Assembly (NCBI GenBank): GCA_036557785.1
Contig: DATBGZ010000032.1
Span: 9,643 to 73,642 of the forward strand
DNA: 64,000 bases
DNA from: DATBGZ01 sp036557785
Lineage (GTDB): Bacteria; Actinomycetota; Actinomycetes; Mycobacteriales; Micromonosporaceae
Direction of reading: 5' to 3'
Shown here: piece by piece, positions 25,678 through 33,382 of the stretch
Layout: each line of letters starts with the position of its first letter
Numbering within the stretch: the first letter of the stretch is position 1
Translations under genes and position numbers: made by a program
The notes under the pieces: generated by a model
The model's database searches: none
Seen by the model: the letters and a program-made list of their open reading frames with translations, nothing else
What the model was told of the DNA's origin: nothing

Positions 25678-25708
25678 GTGGGCCCCGCTCGATCCGAGCG
25701 GGGCCCAC
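25678..25708 (+). terminator. terminator hairpin of the DUF2637 gene
   Basis: GTGGGCCCCGCTCG (25678-25691) pairs perfectly with CGAGCGGGGCCCAC (25695-25708), giving 14 bp with an ATC loop and no U-tract. It begins 15 nt after the stop codon. Confidence 0.8.
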
Positions 25709-25805
25709 CCGCTGCCCGGGCAGTCACACAAGTCATGCCCTTCGATGTGCGTCGACGAGTACACCACCGGGTACCGGTCGAGGAAGGGCGGTCCGCACAC
25801 GCGTG

Positions 25806-25831
25806 GGGCCCCGCTCGAACGAGCGGGGCCC
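25806..25831 (-). terminator. terminator hairpin of tRNA-Leu
   Basis: GGGCCCCGCTCG (25806-25817) pairs with CGAGCGGGGCCC (25820-25831). It lies five bases past the 3' end of the minus-strand tRNA-Leu. The stem is almost the same sequence as the hairpin at 25678-25708. Confidence 0.8.
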
Positions 25832-25836
25832 TGCTG

Positions 25837-25919
25837 TGGGGAAGGAGGGAGTTGAACCCTCACGCCCTTCCGGGCACACGGACCTGAACCGTGCGCGTCT
25901 GCCATTCCGCCACTTCCCC
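25837..25919 (-). tRNA. tRNA-Leu (CAG)
   Basis: An 83-nt class II tRNA on the minus strand. The acceptor arm pairs GGGGAAG with CTTCCCC, with discriminator A. The D-arm contains GGCGGAATGGCAGAC, the anticodon loop TTCAGGT carries CAG, the variable arm is long (GTGCCCGGAAGGGCGT), and the T-loop is TTCAACT. No CCA is encoded. A tRNA-Leu at this spot before fhaA is usual in actinomycetes. Confidence 0.96.
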
Positions 25920-26197
25920 GTGGCGCTGTGCTGGCGCCAGGGAGCCGATCCCCGCCGCGCCGACCAGGATAGACGCTGGCCGGGACCACGAGCGAGGGGG
26001 TTACCGTCAGGTCTGTTCGCGGGCCGTCAGCACGCGGTGCCCGGCTCGTGTGCGTCGCCGAGGCGGCCCGCGAAGGGTAACATGCCGGCGCCGAACGGTG
26101 CGCGTGCTGGATGCGTCGGCCGGATACCATCATGTCCTCTATTGCGTCGCAGCGTGCCCGCGGCCGTCAGCGCCTGCGGACCGGGAGCGCGCGGCGT

Positions 26198-26237
26198 AGT
26201 TGGGGCCATTGCACGTAAGTCGGGGCCATTGCAAGCG
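26198..26237. repeat. two 20-bp tandem repeats upstream of fhaA
   Basis: AGTTGGGGCCATTGCACGTA (26198-26217) is followed directly by a second copy starting AGTCGGGGCCATTGCA (26218-26237), with the 12-mer GGGGCCATTGCA identical. They lie 80-120 nt before the fhaA start. The rest of the 400-bp gap to tRNA-Leu holds no recognisable gene. Confidence 0.8.
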
Positions 26238-26319
26238 GAGGACGAGTGAGCGCGCGTACCGCATCCACCGCCGACAGCCACAGGCGGGACCGGCACAGTC
26301 GCGAACGGAAGGGTCTGCT

Positions 26320-27087
26320 GTGAGCGTTCTGCAACGCTTCGAGAAGCGATTGGAAGGTCTCGTCGAGGGGGCCTTCGCCAAGGTCTTCAAGGGTGTCGTG
26401 CACCCGGTCGAGATCCTCAATGCCATGCAACGGGAGGCAGAGGCGCACAAGGCCATCCTGGCCGGCGGTCGCACCCTCGTCCCGAACCGGTATGTGATTG
26501 ATCTGTCGCCCTACGACCACAGTCGGCTCGCGCCCTACGCGGCCGCGCTCGCGCAGGAACTGGCCCAGTCGCAGGCCGAGTTCATCGGTGAGCAGGGCTG
26601 GACGGTCTACGGCGACGTCATCGTCGAGATCGAGCGCGGCGAGGGGCTCGACACCGGCATGTTCCGGGTGACCGCCGAGGTCTACACGGGCGGCAGCGAG
26701 CCGGCGCCGGCGCCCATGGGCTACGACCAGGGCCAGGGGTACCCGCCGTACGGGCAGCAGCAGGGTGGCTACCCGCCGGGCGGCCCACCGCCGGGGGGAC
26801 CCGGTCGCAACGCGCGGCTGGTCTCCAACGACGGACGTACCTACCCGCTGTCCGTCGGGTCGACGGTCATCGGCCGTGGCGACCAGGCGAACCTGCGCCT
26901 GCCGGATGTCGGCATCTCCCGGCGGCACGCTCGCCTCGACTTCGACGGGGGGCAGGTCGTGCTGACCGATCTCGGGTCGACCAACGGGACCTCCGTCAAC
27001 GGCCAGCGGGTCTCCGCCGTGGCGCTGAACCCCGGGGACATGATTCAGATCGGAACCACCACGCTCACCTTCCGCGTGGACGGCTAG
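26320..27087 (+). CDS. fhaA: FhaA, FHA domain adaptor (DUF3662)
   Basis: Signalling adaptor for the PknA/PknB kinases. In mycobacteria it binds phosphorylated partners of cell-wall synthesis. The 255 residues comprise an N-terminal DUF3662 domain (MSVLQRFEKRLEGLVEGAFA, HPVEILNAMQREAEAHK, VPNRYVIDLSP), a Gly/Pro/Tyr-rich linker, and a C-terminal FHA domain with STVIGRGDQANLRLPDVGIS, RRHARLDFDGGQ and LGSTNGTSVNG. GTG 26320 has GGAAGGG upstream. It begins the seven-gene operon running to pknB; fhaB starts 1 nt after its stop. Confidence 0.95.
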   Translation: MSVLQRFEKRLEGLVEGAFAKVFKGVVHPVEILNAMQREAEAHKAILAGGRTLVPNRYVIDLSPYDHSRLAPYAAALAQELAQSQAEFIGEQGWTVYGDVIVEIERGEGLDTGMFRVTAEVYTGGSEPAPAPMGYDQGQGYPPYGQQQGGYPPGGPPPGGPGRNARLVSNDGRTYPLSVGSTVIGRGDQANLRLPDVGISRRHARLDFDGGQVVLTDLGSTNGTSVNGQRVSAVALNPGDMIQIGTTTLTFRVDG

Positions 27088-27088
27088 G

Positions 27089-27559
27089 TTGACCGAGATC
27101 GTCATCACCGCTGCCCGCTACGGCTTCCTCCTGCTGCTGTGGATATTCGTGTTCACCGTGGTGGGCGTGATCCGGAGAGACCTCGGGGTGCGGTCGGGTC
27201 GTCTGGTAGCTGCGCCCCGGGGGGTGGCGCTGGCCGGTGGCCGACCCGCGAAGGTGAAGCGCGGTAAGGCCGCGGCTTACCTGGTGGTGACGGAAGGCGA
27301 TCTTGCCGGGACGCGGCTGAGTCTCGGCGACTCTCAGATCACGATCGGCCGGGCGGACGACTCGAATCTCGTGATCACCGACGACTACGCTTCGGCACGG
27401 CACGCCCGCCTCGTCCCCCGGGGCGGGCAGTGGTATGTAGAGGACCTTGGGTCGACCAACGGCACATACCTCGACCGTGCCAAGGTCGGCGCCCCCACCC
27501 CCGTACCCCTTGGCGTCCCGATCCGCATCGGGCGCACCAGCATCGAGCTGAGGCCATGA
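27089..27559 (+). CDS. fhaB: FhaB, FHA domain membrane protein
   Basis: Phosphothreonine-binding protein of 156 residues, related to FipA-binding FhaB (Rv0019c), which links kinase signalling with division. One N-terminal membrane segment (YGFLLLLWIFVFTVVGVIRR) is followed by an FHA domain (ITIGRADDSNLVI, SARHARLVPRGGQ, LGSTNGTYLDRA). The start is TTG 27089, one base after the fhaA stop, so initiation probably depends on upstream translation. It is followed by pstP after 93 bp. Confidence 0.94.
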   Translation: MTEIVITAARYGFLLLLWIFVFTVVGVIRRDLGVRSGRLVAAPRGVALAGGRPAKVKRGKAAAYLVVTEGDLAGTRLSLGDSQITIGRADDSNLVITDDYASARHARLVPRGGQWYVEDLGSTNGTYLDRAKVGAPTPVPLGVPIRIGRTSIELRP

Positions 27560-27652
27560 CCCCTCCGATCCAGGCTGTCCGCCCATGACACTGCTTGCAC
27601 TCGCCACCACGCGCCTCGCCTTCGCCGCCCGCGGTTCCGGGGAGGCGAAGGC

Positions 27653-29086
27653 ATGACGCTCACCATGCGTTACGCGGCGCGCAGCGACCGTGGTCTGATC
27701 CGGCACGGCAACCAGGACTCGGTCTACGCCGGCCCGCGGTTGCTGGCAGTCGCCGACGGCATGGGCGGCATGGCCGCCGGGGATGTCGCGAGCAACATCG
27801 TGATCGCCGCCTTGGCCCACCTCGACGAGGACGTGCCCAGCAACGCACCACTGGACGCCCTGCGCGGCGCCGTGGAGGCCGCGAACCAGCAGATCCGTGA
27901 CGCGGTCGACCAGAACCCCGCCATGGAGGGGATGGGCACGACGCTCACCGGCATCCTCTTCGGCGGTAACAAGATCGGGCTGGTGCACATCGGTGACTCC
28001 CGGGCGTACCTGCTCCGCGATGGCGAGCTCAGCCAGATCACCAGGGACGACACTTACGTCCAGATGCTGGTCGATGAAGGCCGCATCACCGAGGTCGAGG
28101 CGAACACCCACCCGCAGAAGTCGCTGCTCATGCGAGCACTGGATGGACGCGACGCCGACCCGGAGTACTCGTTGCGTCAGGTCGTGCCTGGCGACCGTTA
28201 CCTGATCTGCAGCGACGGACTCTCCGGCGTGGTCAGCGACGAGACGATCGCGGCCACCATGCGGGAGTACTCCGATCCGCACCAGTGCGCGGACCGGCTC
28301 GTCCAGCTGGCGCTGCGGGCCGGCGGCCCGGACAACATCACGGTCGTCATCGCCGACTTCACCGACGCGGACATCGTGGAGGAGGCGCCGGTCGTGGCCG
28401 GGGCCGCGGCGAGCGACCGGGGCATGATCACCACGGCGGACCTGTCGACGCCCGCGTCGCGAGCCTCGGCGCTCACCCGACCGCGGGAGGCCGTCCCCGC
28501 CACGGTCGACGACCCCGACCCACGGCCGCGGCGCCATCCCGTACGGACCTCGCTGATCGTGATCCTGCTCCTGGCGCTCATCGGTGGCGGGGTCTACGGC
28601 GGTTACGTCTACACGCAGACCAAGTACTACGTCGGGGTGACCGACGACGGCTGGATCGCGGTGTTCCGTGGGATCCCGGCCGGTGTGGCTGGATTCCAAC
28701 TGTCGCATGTGGACGGTACCCCGACCGGTGTCCGCATCGAGAACCTCACCCCGGCCGCGCAGGAGACCGTGCGGGCGACGATCGTCAAGAACAGCAGGGC
28801 CGAGGCGGTTGCCGCACTCAGCGCGCTGCTCGACCCGACCGCGGGCAACGTCGTCCCCAACTGCGTCTTCGTGACGATCACCCTGACCCCGTCGCCCACG
28901 CTGGAGGCGTCACCCTCGGTCCAGGCATCGACGAGCCCGCAGGCGCCGCGCTCGACGAAGGCCACGTCGGCGCCGAGCGGCTCCGTGGCTGCGACGCCAA
29001 CCGCCACCCCCACGCCGACGCTGACGACACCGCCGCCGACGCTGGTCACCACCAGCCCGTCGCCCTGCATACCGCCCGGTGGGTGA
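27653..29086 (+). CDS. pstP: PP2C-type Ser/Thr protein phosphatase PstP
   Basis: Dephosphorylates PknA, PknB and their targets. The 477 residues start with a metal-dependent PP2C domain of about 240 residues (RGLIRHGNQDSVYAGPRLLA, VADGMGGMAAGDVASN, HIGDSRAYLL, ICSDGLSGVV, GGPDNITVVIADF, with metal-binding Asp residues). A juxtamembrane linker, one membrane span (SLIVILLLALIGGGVYGGYV) and an extracellular region with a Thr/Pro/Ser-rich tail follow. ATG 27653 has GGAGGCGAAGG upstream. It is the third gene of the fha-pkn operon. Confidence 0.95.
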   Translation: MTLTMRYAARSDRGLIRHGNQDSVYAGPRLLAVADGMGGMAAGDVASNIVIAALAHLDEDVPSNAPLDALRGAVEAANQQIRDAVDQNPAMEGMGTTLTGILFGGNKIGLVHIGDSRAYLLRDGELSQITRDDTYVQMLVDEGRITEVEANTHPQKSLLMRALDGRDADPEYSLRQVVPGDRYLICSDGLSGVVSDETIAATMREYSDPHQCADRLVQLALRAGGPDNITVVIADFTDADIVEEAPVVAGAAASDRGMITTADLSTPASRASALTRPREAVPATVDDPDPRPRRHPVRTSLIVILLLALIGGGVYGGYVYTQTKYYVGVTDDGWIAVFRGIPAGVAGFQLSHVDGTPTGVRIENLTPAAQETVRATIVKNSRAEAVAALSALLDPTAGNVVPNCVFVTITLTPSPTLEASPSVQASTSPQAPRSTKATSAPSGSVAATPTATPTPTLTTPPPTLVTTSPSPCIPPGG

Positions 29087-29178
29087 GTGCCGCAGCCTAG
29101 GAACCGCCCGGGCCCCACGAACGCCCAAGAGCGCGCTCGACCTGCGCAGCGCCCAGAACCGGAAGGACCCGTAGGACC

Positions 29179-30666
29179 GTGACCGCCCCAGCCGTCGCCG
29201 CAGTACCGAACCCGGCCGCCGGGTCGATGCGGCGTGTCGGTACGCGTCGGGGCACGGAGCTCGGTCTGTTGATCCTGGCCATGCTGGTGGTGCTGGTCTA
29301 CTCCGCATCGGTGGAGACCGGGCTGATGGAGAAGATCACACCCGACTTCTGGGTGCCGGTCGCGATGCTCTTCGCGATCTTCCTCGGCCTGCACATCGCC
29401 GTGCGCTACCTCGCCCCGTACTCGGATCCGGTGCTGTTGCCGAGCGCCGCGCTCATCAACGGTCTCGGCGTGGCGTTCCTGCGCCGGCTCGATCTCGGCT
29501 CGAAACCACCGGAGGTGCGCGAGGGGCTGACGATCTTCACGGGCGAAGCGATCCGGCAGATCCAGTGGACCGCCGCGGCAGCGGTCGGGGCGGTGCTGTT
29601 GCTGGCGATCATCCGAGACCACCGGTTGCTCTCCCGTTACGCCTACACCCTGGGGCTCGTCGGCATCGTCCTGGTGCTGATCCCGGCCCTGCTGCCGGCG
29701 CGGTTCTCGGAGATCCACGAGGCGAAGCTGTGGATCCTCATCCACGGGTTCTCGATCCAGCCCGGTGAGTTCGCCAAGCTCGCGCTGCTGTCGTTCTTCG
29801 CCTACTACCTGGTGACCAAACGCGAGGTGCTCTCGCTGGCCAGCCGGCGCATCCTCGGCATCGACTTCCCGCGCCCACGAGACCTCGGTCCCGTCCTCGT
29901 GATCTGGGTCCTGTCGATGGTGGTGCTCATCTTCGAGAAGGACCTCGGCACCTCCCTGATGTACTTCGGCATGTTCGTGGTGACGCTCTACATCGCCACC
30001 GAGCGCTCGAGCTGGCTGATCATCGGTCTGCTGCTCTTCTTTGGCGGCGCCTTCTTCGCCTGGATCCTGGGCGAGACGGTGCAGGGGCCGTTCGCGAACT
30101 TCGCCAGCCGTGTCGACGTGTGGCTGCACCCGTTCGACGACGCCGAGGGGTCGGGCCTGCAGATCGTGCAGTCGTTGCTGGGTCTGGGCACCGGGGGTCT
30201 CTTCGGTGCCGGCCCCGGGCACGGACTGCCGTACATCACGCCGCTGGGACGGTATGTGATCCCGTTGGTGGACAACGACTTCGTCTTCGCCGGGATCGGC
30301 GAGGAGATCGGGCTCTTCGGTCTGACCGCCCTGCTCGCCACCTACCTGCTGATCGTCAACCGCGGTCTGCGCACCGGCATCCTGGTGCGCGACTCGTTCG
30401 GCAAGCTGCTCGCCGGCGGCCTGTCCTTCACGCTCGGCCTGCAGGTCTTCGTCATCATCGGCGGAGTCACCGGCCTGATCCCGCTCACCGGACAGACCAC
30501 CCCGTTCCTGTCCGCGGGCGGCTCGTCGCTCGTGGCGAACTGGCTGCTCGTGGCGCTGCTCCTGCGCATCTCCGACGCGGCGCGCCGGCCCGCGACGGTG
30601 ACCCTCGGTGGCTCCGTTCCGCCGCCGTTGCGGCTGCATGAGGCGCCAACGGAGGTGATCGGATGA
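29179..30666 (+). CDS. rodA: RodA/FtsW/SpoVE family peptidoglycan polymerase
   Basis: SEDS-family glycosyltransferase that polymerises lipid II, working with the class B PBP encoded next to it. The 495 residues include about 12 membrane segments. Typical SEDS blocks are IQPGEFAKLALLSFFAYYL, FEKDLGTSLMYFG, PFDDAEGSGLQIVQSLLGLG, VDNDFVFAGIGEEIGLFG and PLTGQTTPFLSAGGSSLVAN. GTG 29179 has AGGACC upstream. Its last codons overlap the pbpA start (ATGA). Placement between pstP and pbpA matches the conserved actinobacterial cluster. Confidence 0.95.
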   Translation: MTAPAVAAVPNPAAGSMRRVGTRRGTELGLLILAMLVVLVYSASVETGLMEKITPDFWVPVAMLFAIFLGLHIAVRYLAPYSDPVLLPSAALINGLGVAFLRRLDLGSKPPEVREGLTIFTGEAIRQIQWTAAAAVGAVLLLAIIRDHRLLSRYAYTLGLVGIVLVLIPALLPARFSEIHEAKLWILIHGFSIQPGEFAKLALLSFFAYYLVTKREVLSLASRRILGIDFPRPRDLGPVLVIWVLSMVVLIFEKDLGTSLMYFGMFVVTLYIATERSSWLIIGLLLFFGGAFFAWILGETVQGPFANFASRVDVWLHPFDDAEGSGLQIVQSLLGLGTGGLFGAGPGHGLPYITPLGRYVIPLVDNDFVFAGIGEEIGLFGLTALLATYLLIVNRGLRTGILVRDSFGKLLAGGLSFTLGLQVFVIIGGVTGLIPLTGQTTPFLSAGGSSLVANWLLVALLLRISDAARRPATVTLGGSVPPPLRLHEAPTEVIG

Positions 30667-32165
30667 ACGCGCCGCTGCGCAAGGCCGGCCTCGTGCTCGT
30701 TATCCTCTTCGGCCTCCTCTTCGCCCAGCTCAACTGGATCTCGGTGGTGAAGGCGGACCAGTACCGCAACGACACCGAGCACAATGCCGTCCGGCTGCTC
30801 CAGCAGGACTACGAACGTCAGCGCGGGAACATCGTGGTCGATGGCAAAGCGATCGCGTTGAGCACGTCTACGATGGACACATTCAAGTACCTACGTAGCT
30901 ACCCGCAAGGCCCGCTCTACGCGGACGTCACCGGCTACCGCCCGGTCTACGGGGAGCTGACGGGGATCGAGGCCGTGGAGAACCAGATCCTCAACGGCAG
31001 CGCCGACGAGTTCGCTCCCGACCGCCTGCTCGAGATGCTCACCGGCAAGAAGTCCGGTGGTGGCAACGTGCTGCTGAGCCTGCGCCAACAGGTGCAGCAG
31101 GCGGCGTACGACGGGCTGCGCAACAACCCGACGGGCAGCAAGGTCGGCGCGGTGGTGGCCATCGACCCCACTACGGGTGCGGTGCTGGCGATGGTCTCCA
31201 CGCCCAGCTTCGACCCGAACAAGCTCGTCGTGCACGACTTCGACAAGGCGAACACCGCGTACGAGAGCCTCCTCTCCGACCCGGCGAACCCGCTGCTCAA
31301 CCGGGCCGTGTCGGAGACGTTCCCGCCCGGCTCCGCATTCAAGGTGATCGTCTCGGCGGCCGCACTGCAGAACGGCCTGACGCCGGACACCGTGCTCACC
31401 GGCGGAAGCTCCTACACCGCGCCGCAGACGACGACGCCGATCCACAACTCGTCCGGCGTCAACTGCCCGGACCAGATCACGCTGCAGGACGCGCTGCGCA
31501 TCTCCTGCAACACGGCCTTCGCCAGATACGGGGTCGAGCAGTTGGGGGCGGACAAGCTGAAGGAGGTGGCCCAGAGCTTCGGCTTTGAGACCACGCCGAC
31601 CTTCGACCAGGACGACGGCAACAAGATGCACGTGGCGTCGAGCACGACGGGCCCGATCGCCGGGCCCGGCGGCGCCACCGACCCGGCCGCGTTGGCCCAG
31701 TCCTGCATCGGGCAGCGGGACGTGCGCTGGACGCCGTTGCAGGCAGCGCTCGTGGCGGCGACCGTCGCCAACAACGGATCGGAGATGCGGCCCTACCTGA
31801 TCGACTCGATCCAGGACGCCAACCTCGCCCAGCTGTGGCACAGGACCCCGGCTGAGCTGCACCGGCCACTGTCGGAGGCGGTCACCAACCAACTGCGGCA
31901 GATGATGGACTCCGTGGTCGACAACGGAACGGGCACAAGGGCGCAGATCGACGGCTTTGAGGTAGGCGGCAAGACCGGGACGGCGCAGAATGGGGATGCG
32001 CCAGACCACGGCTGGTTCATCGGGTATGCGCGCACCAGAGGCGGCCAACCGGTGGTCGCGGTCGCGGTGCTGATCCAGAACGCTGGATCGGGCGCCAGCG
32101 CCGCGGCCTCGGCGATTGCCGGACAGGTCATGAAGGCAGCGATCGCGGTCAAGGGCGTGAGTTGA
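30663..32165 (+). CDS. pbpA: class B penicillin-binding protein PbpA
   Basis: Peptidoglycan DD-transpeptidase of 500 residues, anchored by one N-terminal span (AGLVLVILFGLLFAQLNWI). The dimerisation region precedes the transpeptidase domain. Active-site motifs are SAFK (Ser224, Lys227), SCN (281-283) and KTG (437-439). It lacks a PASTA domain. The ATG overlaps the rodA stop, consistent with one SEDS-bPBP synthase pair. In mycobacteria PbpA is a substrate of PknB, whose gene is two positions downstream. Confidence 0.96.
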   Translation: MNAPLRKAGLVLVILFGLLFAQLNWISVVKADQYRNDTEHNAVRLLQQDYERQRGNIVVDGKAIALSTSTMDTFKYLRSYPQGPLYADVTGYRPVYGELTGIEAVENQILNGSADEFAPDRLLEMLTGKKSGGGNVLLSLRQQVQQAAYDGLRNNPTGSKVGAVVAIDPTTGAVLAMVSTPSFDPNKLVVHDFDKANTAYESLLSDPANPLLNRAVSETFPPGSAFKVIVSAAALQNGLTPDTVLTGGSSYTAPQTTTPIHNSSGVNCPDQITLQDALRISCNTAFARYGVEQLGADKLKEVAQSFGFETTPTFDQDDGNKMHVASSTTGPIAGPGGATDPAALAQSCIGQRDVRWTPLQAALVAATVANNGSEMRPYLIDSIQDANLAQLWHRTPAELHRPLSEAVTNQLRQMMDSVVDNGTGTRAQIDGFEVGGKTGTAQNGDAPDHGWFIGYARTRGGQPVVAVAVLIQNAGSGASAAASAIAGQVMKAAIAVKGVS

Positions 32166-32212
32166 GTGACATGGGCGAAGCCGTGGGCGGGACCTGACTT
32201 GATGGGGTCGAG

Positions 32213-33382
32213 ATGATCAACCCTGGAACCGTGCTGGGCCAGCGCTACCGGCTGGAAGAGCGCATCGCGAGTGGCGGCATGGGCGACGTGTGGCGCTGCG
32301 TCGACGAAGTGCTCGGCCGGACGGTCGCGGTGAAGCTGCTGCTCTCGTCCCTGCTCGACGAGCCGGGGTTCACCGAGCGGTTCCGGGGCGAGGCCCGGAC
32401 CATGGCCACCATCAACCACCCGGGCGTGGTGGACGTCTACGACTACAACAGCGACCCGGCCACCGGCGCGTACCTGGTGATGGAGTACATCCAGGGCGAA
32501 GCGTTGTCCCGCACGCTGGCCCGGGTAGGCCGGCTCACCGCAGGCCGCACGATGGCGCTGGTCGCCCAGGCGGCCGAGGCCCTGCACGCCGCGCACCAGG
32601 CCGGGGTCATCCATCGCGACGTCAAGCCCGGCAACCTGCTCGTACGCCCGGACGGCACACTGGTCCTCACGGACTTCGGCATCGCTCGCTCCGCGGGCGC
32701 GGCCCAGCTCACCGCCGCCGGATCGGTGCTGGGGACGGCGTCGTACATCTCTCCCGAGCAGGCGATGGGCGAGCAGGCGACGCCGCTGTCGGACATCTAC
32801 TCCCTGGGCGTCGTCGCCTACCAATGCCTGTCCGGGTACCGGCCGTTCGAGGGCGACAACCCCCTCGAGATCGCGATGCGCCATGTCCGGGAGGCGCCGC
32901 CGCCGTTGCCGCCCGACGTGGCGCCGACCGCGCGGGCGATCGTGGAGCGGGCGATGGCCAAGCGTCCCGCCGATCGCTGGCCCAACGCGTCCGCGTTCGC
33001 CCACGAGTCTCGCCGGGTCGCGGCCCAGCTCGGCACCAGCGCCCCGCAGCCGGCCCTGGCCGCCGCGGCGGTCGCACACCAGGGCCGGCCGGCACCGGTG
33101 GCTGCGGCGGCCGCCACGCGGCCGTTGTCGCCACCCGTGCTGCTACCCCGGGGTGGCTACCCTGGTTCCGCGACCAGCACGGGTAGCGTTCGCAGGCCGG
33201 GTGGTGGTCCGAGCACCGGCACACTGGTGGCGATCATCGTCGCGGTGGTCCTCGTGGCGGTGTGCGCGGGGGCGGCGGTGGCATTTCTGCAGAAGGGCGC
33301 CCAAGACACCCAGTCCTCGGGTGTGACGGGGGTTACGACGTACACGGGTGCAACGGATAGCGGAGGGCAAGGCACACCATGA
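32213..33382 (+). CDS. pknA: Ser/Thr protein kinase PknA
   Basis: Eukaryotic-type kinase controlling growth and division proteins. The 389 residues have the glycine loop RIASGGMGDVW, catalytic Lys41 (VAVKLL), HRDVKPGN with Asp136, DFGIARS, and the activation-segment end GTASYISPEQ. After an Ala/Pro-rich linker there is one membrane span (GTLVAIIVAVVLVAVCAGAA) and only a short extracellular tail without PASTA domains. ATG 32213 follows pbpA by 47 bp; the 3' end overlaps pknB (ATGA). Confidence 0.95.
   Translation: MINPGTVLGQRYRLEERIASGGMGDVWRCVDEVLGRTVAVKLLLSSLLDEPGFTERFRGEARTMATINHPGVVDVYDYNSDPATGAYLVMEYIQGEALSRTLARVGRLTAGRTMALVAQAAEALHAAHQAGVIHRDVKPGNLLVRPDGTLVLTDFGIARSAGAAQLTAAGSVLGTASYISPEQAMGEQATPLSDIYSLGVVAYQCLSGYRPFEGDNPLEIAMRHVREAPPPLPPDVAPTARAIVERAMAKRPADRWPNASAFAHESRRVAAQLGTSAPQPALAAAAVAHQGRPAPVAAAAATRPLSPPVLLPRGGYPGSATSTGSVRRPGGGPSTGTLVAIIVAVVLVAVCAGAAVAFLQKGAQDTQSSGVTGVTTYTGATDSGGQGTP

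Noticed and set aside
23076..25919. Complete prophage or conjugative element
   Set aside because: No integrase, relaxase, FtsK-like transfer protein, structural phage gene or second attachment site is visible.
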